Assembly (NCBI GenBank): GCA_025966175.1
Contig: JAOPVN010000274.1
Location: 1 to 7,906 of the forward strand
Length of the DNA stretch: 7,906 nucleotides
Reading direction: 5' to 3'
Source: Modestobacter sp.
GTDB lineage: Bacteria > Actinomycetota > Actinomycetes > Mycobacteriales > Geodermatophilaceae
Part shown: positions 5,057 to 7,906 of the stretch, piece after piece
Layout of the letters: each line of letters begins with the position of its first letter
Position numbering within the stretch: the stretch's first letter is position 1
Notes under the pieces: model-generated
What the model was told of the DNA's origin: nothing
The model's input: only the letters and a program-made list of their open reading frames with translations
The model's database searches: none
Translations under genes and position numbers: made by a program

Positions 5057-6406
5057 ATGGTCAGCATGGACCGCCAGCAGGAGTTCGTCCTGCGCACCCT
5101 GGAGGAGCGCGACATCCGCTTCGTGCGGCTGTGGTTCACCGACGTCTCCGGCTACCTGAAGGCGGTCGCGGTCGCCCCGGCCGAGATCGAGGCCGCGTTC
5201 GCCGAGGGGATCGGCTTCGACGGCTCGGCGATCGAGGGCTTCGCCCGGATCTACGAGTCCGACATGCTGGCCAAGCCCGACCCGGGCACCTTCCAGGTGA
5301 TGCCGGCCTCGCGCGGGCAGGCCAGCGACACCGCGCGGATGTTCTGCGACATCACGCTGCCCGACGGCTCGCCCGCCTGGGCCGACCCGCGGCACGTGCT
5401 GCGCCGGGCGCTGGCGAAGGCCGCCGACATGGGGTTCACCTTCTACACGCACCCCGAGATCGAGTTCTTCCTGCTGAAGGACCTGCCCACCGACGGGAGT
5501 CCGCCGGAGCCGGCGGACACCGGTGGCTACTTCGACCTCTCCACGCACGACGTGGCGCACGACTTCCGGCGCGAGGCGGTCTTCGCGCTGGAGGCGATGG
5601 GCATCTCGGTGGAGTTCAGCCACCACGAGGTTGCCCCGGGCCAGCAGGAGATCGACCTGCGCTACGCCGATGCGCTGTCGATGGCCGACAACATCATGAC
5701 CCTGCGGCACGTGGTGCGGGAGGTCGCGCTGGCCCAGGGCGTGCACGCCACCTTCATGCCCAAGCCGTTCACCGAGCTGGCCGGCTCGGCGATGCACACC
5801 CACCTGTCGCTGTTCGAGGGCGACCGCAACGCCTTCCACGACCCGGCCGACCCGATGCGGCTGTCCACCACGGGCAAGCAGTTCATCGCCGGGCTGCTGG
5901 TGCACGCCAAGGAGATGACCGCGGTCACCAACCAGACGGTCAACTCCTACCGCCGGCTGCTGGCCGGCACCGAGGCGCCGACCGCGGCGACCTGGGGCCG
6001 GGCGAACCGCTCGGCGCTGGTCCGGCTGCCCTCCTACAAGCCGAACAAGGGCAACTCGGCGCGGGTCGAGGTCCGCTCCCCGGACTCGGCGTGCAACCCC
6101 TACCTGACCTTCGCCGTGCTGCTGGCCGCCGGGCTGCGCGGCATCGAGAAGGGCTACGAGCTGCCGCCTGAGGCCGAGGACGACGTCTGGTCGCTCACCG
6201 ACACCGAGCGGCGCGCGGCCGGCTACCAGGACCTGCCGGTCTCCCTCGGCGAGGCGCTCACCGCGATGGAGAGCAGCGAGCTGGTCGCCGAGACCCTGGG
6301 TGAGCACGTGTTCGACTTCTTCCTGCGCAACAAGCGCGAGGAGTTCGACACCTACCGCCAGCAGGTCACCCCCTTCGAGCTGCGCCGCTATCTGCCGGGG
6401 CTCTGA
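5057..6406 (+). CDS. glnA2: Type I glutamine synthetase family protein GlnA2
   Basis: A 449-residue GSI-fold ligase, close in length to M. tuberculosis GlnA2 (about 446). Such enzymes join glutamate, through a gamma-glutamyl phosphate, to ammonia or an amine; in Streptomyces GlnA2 is reported to be a gamma-glutamylpolyamine synthetase, so the amine used here is not certain. Motifs in order are GFDGSAIEGF (53-62, with the latch Asp55), HPEIEFF (132-138, metal ligands Glu134 and Glu136), HHEVAPGQQEID (189-200), GSAMHTHLSL (243-252, His247), NQTVNSYRRL (292-301), the flap glutamate Glu306 in GTEAP, and RSPDSACNPYL (340-350). Residues 366-372 read GYELPPE, like the adenylylation loop of classic GlnA. 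The C-terminus ETLGEHVFDFFLRNKREEF and the missing GlnA1-specific segments place it in the GlnA2 group. Start: ATG at 5057 with a good Shine-Dalgarno. It is followed on the same strand by an amidotransferase-like gene and glnE. Confidence 0.93.
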   Translation: MVSMDRQQEFVLRTLEERDIRFVRLWFTDVSGYLKAVAVAPAEIEAAFAEGIGFDGSAIEGFARIYESDMLAKPDPGTFQVMPASRGQASDTARMFCDITLPDGSPAWADPRHVLRRALAKAADMGFTFYTHPEIEFFLLKDLPTDGSPPEPADTGGYFDLSTHDVAHDFRREAVFALEAMGISVEFSHHEVAPGQQEIDLRYADALSMADNIMTLRHVVREVALAQGVHATFMPKPFTELAGSAMHTHLSLFEGDRNAFHDPADPMRLSTTGKQFIAGLLVHAKEMTAVTNQTVNSYRRLLAGTEAPTAATWGRANRSALVRLPSYKPNKGNSARVEVRSPDSACNPYLTFAVLLAAGLRGIEKGYELPPEAEDDVWSLTDTERRAAGYQDLPVSLGEALTAMESSELVAETLGEHVFDFFLRNKREEFDTYRQQVTPFELRRYLPGL

Positions 6407-6430
6407 GCAAGGACCCCCTCGCCCCCCAGG

Positions 6431-6461
6431 CCTCGCAGGCTCGGCCCGGGACCCTGCGAGG
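6431..6461 (+). terminator. Stem-loop after glnA2
   Basis: Perfect 9-bp arms CCTCGCAGG (6431-6439) and CCTGCGAGG (6453-6461) enclose a 13-base GC-rich loop, starting 25 bases after the glnA2 stop. There is no U-tract; GGCGCCATTCC follows. This is a plausible intrinsic terminator of the actinobacterial type, and it would separate glnA2 from the amidotransferase-like gene. Confidence 0.5.
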
Positions 6462-6494
6462 GCGCCATTCCATTCCACACCTGGCTGCGCTCAT

Positions 6495-6500
6495 TACGCT
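6495..6500 (+). promoter_or_regulatory. Candidate -10 for a leaderless amidotransferase transcript
   Basis: TACGCT, matching TANNNT, ends six bases before the GTG at 6507, so transcription would begin on or next to the start codon. There is no Shine-Dalgarno upstream of that GTG, which fits leaderless initiation. The -35 is poor (TTCCAC at 6474-6479 with a short 15-base spacer). Confidence 0.4.
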
Positions 6501-6506
6501 GCGAAC

Positions 6507-7253
6507 GTGACCCGCCTGCTCGTCGTCGTGCCCTCCGACACCGATCCGCCGACCCGCCTCGGTGACTGGCTCCGCGACGCGGGGCTCGAGCTGGACGAGC
6601 GGCGGCTCTCCACCGGTGATCCGCTGCCGGCGGACCTGACCGGGTTCGACGGGCTGCTGGTGCTCGGCGGCCCGCAGTCCTCGCTGGACTCCCCGGAGGT
6701 CTCCCCGGAGCTGGTCGGGGTGCGCACGCTGCTCGGCCAGGCGATCGCGGCCGACATCCCCACGCTGGCGGTGTGCCTGGGTGCGCAACTGCTGGCCCAG
6801 GTCGGTGGCGGGAGCACCCGGGTCGGGGTCGACGGCCCCGAGGTCGGCGCCGCGCTGGTCGCCAAGCGCGACGCCGCCGACGCCGACCCGCTGTTCGGCC
6901 CGCTGCCGCTCTCGCCCGACGTGCTGGAGTGGCACCACGAGGAGATCGACCGGCTGCCCGCCGGCGCCACGCTGCTGGCCAGCAACCCGCGGTACGAGAA
7001 CCAGGCCTACCGGGTCGGGGAGCACGTGTACGGCCTGCAGTTCCACATCGAGACCGACGCGGCGCTGGTGCGCCAGTGGGCCGAGGGCGACCCGGTGGGC
7101 GTGGCCGGCACCGGCCTGGACCTCGACACCGTCTGCGCCCGGGCGGCCGCCGTCCATCCCGACCTGGCCGAGGTCTGGGCTCCGTTCGCCGGCCGGTTCG
7201 CCGAGCTGCTCCGCACCCGGGCCGCCGGGCGAGCAGCCGCGGCCGGCAGCTGA
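6507..7253 (+). CDS. Class I glutamine amidotransferase-like protein
   Basis: A 248-residue stand-alone class I (triad) glutamine amidotransferase domain of the GuaA N-terminal-like group. It has LLVLGGPQSSLDSPE (50-64), the nucleophile elbow LAVCLGAQLLAQVGGG (87-102) with Cys90, EWHHEEID (141-148), and YGLQFHIET (175-183) giving the other triad members His180 and Glu182. No synthetase domain is attached, so either it supplies ammonia to a separate partner or it hydrolyses a gamma-glutamyl compound. I place the start at GTG 6507: conserved sequence begins immediately (VTRLLVVVPSD), while the open frame further upstream has no homologue-like residues and runs through the glnA2 3' end and its hairpin. 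It lies between glnA2 and glnE on one strand, which suggests a role in glutamine or gamma-glutamyl-amine metabolism; this is inference. The Ala-rich C-terminus (RAAGRAAAAGS) is unremarkable. Confidence 0.87.
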   Translation: MTRLLVVVPSDTDPPTRLGDWLRDAGLELDERRLSTGDPLPADLTGFDGLLVLGGPQSSLDSPEVSPELVGVRTLLGQAIAADIPTLAVCLGAQLLAQVGGGSTRVGVDGPEVGAALVAKRDAADADPLFGPLPLSPDVLEWHHEEIDRLPAGATLLASNPRYENQAYRVGEHVYGLQFHIETDAALVRQWAEGDPVGVAGTGLDLDTVCARAAAVHPDLAEVWAPFAGRFAELLRTRAAGRAAAAGS

Positions 7254-7260
7254 CGACGGC

Positions 7261-7308
7261 GACCGCACGATGACGACCGCACGATGACGACCGCACGATG
7301 ACGACCGC
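7261..7308 (+). repeat. 14-bp tandem repeat, 3.4 copies, at the glnE start
   Basis: GACCGCACGATGAC occurs three times without change (7261-7274, 7275-7288, 7289-7302) and is followed by a further GACCGC (7303-7308). The unit is not a multiple of three and each copy carries an ATG, so ATG codons fall at 7270, 7284 and 7298 in three different frames. Only the last is in the glnE frame. The sequence from the upstream stop codon (TGACGACGGC, 7251-7260) looks like a worn fourth copy. Confidence 0.95.
7270..7301 (+). promoter_or_regulatory. Two chained five-codon ORFs leading into glnE
   Basis: ATG at 7270 and ATG at 7284 each open an ORF reading MTTAR and then TGA (7270-7287 and 7284-7301). Each TGA overlaps the next ATG as ATGA, first at 7284-7287 and then at 7298-7301, the latter being the glnE start. 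The arithmetic (18 bases minus 4 of overlap = 14) matches the repeat unit. No good Shine-Dalgarno is visible, so ribosomes arriving from the amidotransferase-like gene (stop at 7251-7253) could re-initiate along the chain. The coding potential is certain from the sequence; translation is inference. Confidence 0.4.
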
Positions 7309-7906
7309 CTCCGGCGCGGCCACCGACGACGACGTCCCGCGCCGGGCCGTCGTCCGGCTGGCGCGCTTCGGGTTCGAGGACGGCGCCCGGGCCGCCCGGC
7401 TGCTGGCCCACCCGGCGCTGGGGCTGTGGGACCTGGAGCGCAACGAGCCGGCCGATCCCGAGGCCGGCCCGGTGATCTCGGCGCTGGCCCGTGCCGGTGA
7501 CCCCGACCTCGCCGTCCGGTCCCTGGCCCGGCTGGTCGAGGCGCTGGACGCCACCGACCCGGACGGCGGGCTGGCCGCGGGGCTGCTGGCCCGGCTGCGC
7601 GGCTCCTCGGCGGTGCGTTCCCGGCTGCTGGCCGTGCTGGGCGCCTCCTCCGGGCTGGCCGACCACCTGGCCGCCCACCCCGCCGACTGGGTCGTGCTCG
7701 ACACCGAGGACCGGGTCGCCGTCCGCCCCAGCCCGCAGGAGCTGGAGCAGCAGATGCTGTTCGCTGTCGGGGCGGACCCCGACGACCCGCCGTGGGGCGT
7801 GCGGCTGGGCACCGCGGCACCGGACGCCGACCCGGCGCGGGTCCGCGACCTCAGGCACGCCTACCTGCGGGCGGTGCTGGCCGTGGCCGGCCGCGACCTG
7901 GGCGAC
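7298..7906 (+). CDS. glnE: GlnE, glutamine synthetase adenylyltransferase / adenylyl-removing enzyme (N-terminal part)
   Basis: GlnE is a cytoplasmic bifunctional enzyme that adds AMP to, and removes it from, a tyrosine of glutamine synthetase according to nitrogen status. The window holds the first 203 codons; the protein is normally about 950-1000 residues, so the catalytic nucleotidyltransferase motifs lie outside. Identity rests on the N-terminal pattern of actinobacterial GlnE: RLARFGFEDGARAARLL (20-36), RSRLLAVLGASSGLADHLAA (107-126) followed by HPADW, which matches the LGSS-x5-DHLVAHPQSW region I recall from M. tuberculosis GlnE, then LRHAYLRAVLAVAGRDLGD (185-203). The start is ATG at 7298: the same frame has a stop at 7271-7273 and no other start codon between. 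The start lies inside the 14-bp repeat, 44 bases after the amidotransferase-like gene. No frame break is seen in the visible part. Confidence 0.88.
   Translation, partial: MTTASGAATDDDVPRRAVVRLARFGFEDGARAARLLAHPALGLWDLERNEPADPEAGPVISALARAGDPDLAVRSLARLVEALDATDPDGGLAAGLLARLRGSSAVRSRLLAVLGASSGLADHLAAHPADWVVLDTEDRVAVRPSPQELEQQMLFAVGADPDDPPWGVRLGTAAPDADPARVRDLRHAYLRAVLAVAGRDLGD

Noticed and set aside
4589..6478. Long minus-strand open frame of 629 codons opposite glnA2
   Set aside because: It is an antisense shadow of glnA2 with no family motifs.
6300..6506. N-terminal extension of the amidotransferase-like gene to an ATG at 6300
   Set aside because: It would overlap the last third of a kilobase-scale glnA2 gene, run through its terminator-like hairpin, and add 69 residues unlike any amidotransferase. 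The conserved fold starts directly at the GTG at 6507.
6366..7858. Long minus-strand open frames opposite the amidotransferase-like gene and glnE
   Set aside because: Several overlapping frames are open only because stop codons are rare at this GC content. They show no domain motifs and run across gene boundaries.
1..7906. Mobile element, defence system or CRISPR array
   Set aside because: No transposase, integrase, terminal repeats, spaced direct repeats or atypical base composition were seen. All genes fit a conserved actinobacterial core neighbourhood.

Overview
The window is very GC-rich, about 73 percent by eye. Third codon positions are almost all G or C, GTG starts are frequent, and the gene set is actinobacterial: a mycobacterial-type L,D-transpeptidase, GlnA2, GlnE, and NadE next to PanB. 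The proteins and gene order recall the panB / glnA2 / glnE neighbourhood of Mycobacterium and Streptomyces. A Geodermatophilaceae-like actinobacterium (Blastococcus, Geodermatophilus, Modestobacter) is my guess; it rests on composition and protein style, not on a marker gene.

Layout. The left half reads on the minus strand, in transcription order: a membrane-anchored SPFH/stomatin-like protein (2669-3547), glutamine-dependent NAD synthetase nadE (769-2601) and panB (start at 695, 3' end beyond the window). The gaps are 67 and 73 bases. Two tight stem-loops sit at and just after the SPFH stop codon, so nadE-panB may be partly uncoupled from it. A 176-base divergent region (3548-3723) separates this block from the plus-strand block: an L,D-transpeptidase lipoprotein gene broken by an in-frame amber codon (3724-4944, TAG at 4219), glnA2 (5057-6406), a class I glutamine amidotransferase-like protein (6507-7253), and the start of glnE (7298 to the window end). 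Stem-loops without U-tracts follow the transpeptidase gene and glnA2.

How the genes fit together. NadE and PanB make NAD and the pantothenate precursor of CoA. NadE, GlnA2, the amidotransferase-like protein and GlnE all touch glutamine or gamma-glutamyl chemistry. GlnA2-type enzymes in Streptomyces are reported to make gamma-glutamylpolyamines. GlnE adenylylates glutamine synthetase, although GlnA2 is not its established target. The transpeptidase would make 3-3 peptidoglycan cross-links if it were intact.

The two most notable points are small in scale. One is the amber codon inside an otherwise full-length and apparently intact transpeptidase frame. The other is a 14-bp tandem repeat at the glnE start that places ATG codons in all three frames and creates two five-codon ORFs chained by ATGA overlaps into glnE. 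I found no RNA genes, CRISPR array, insertion sequence, phage genes or other sign of an accessory island. This is core chromosome with some unusual local details.
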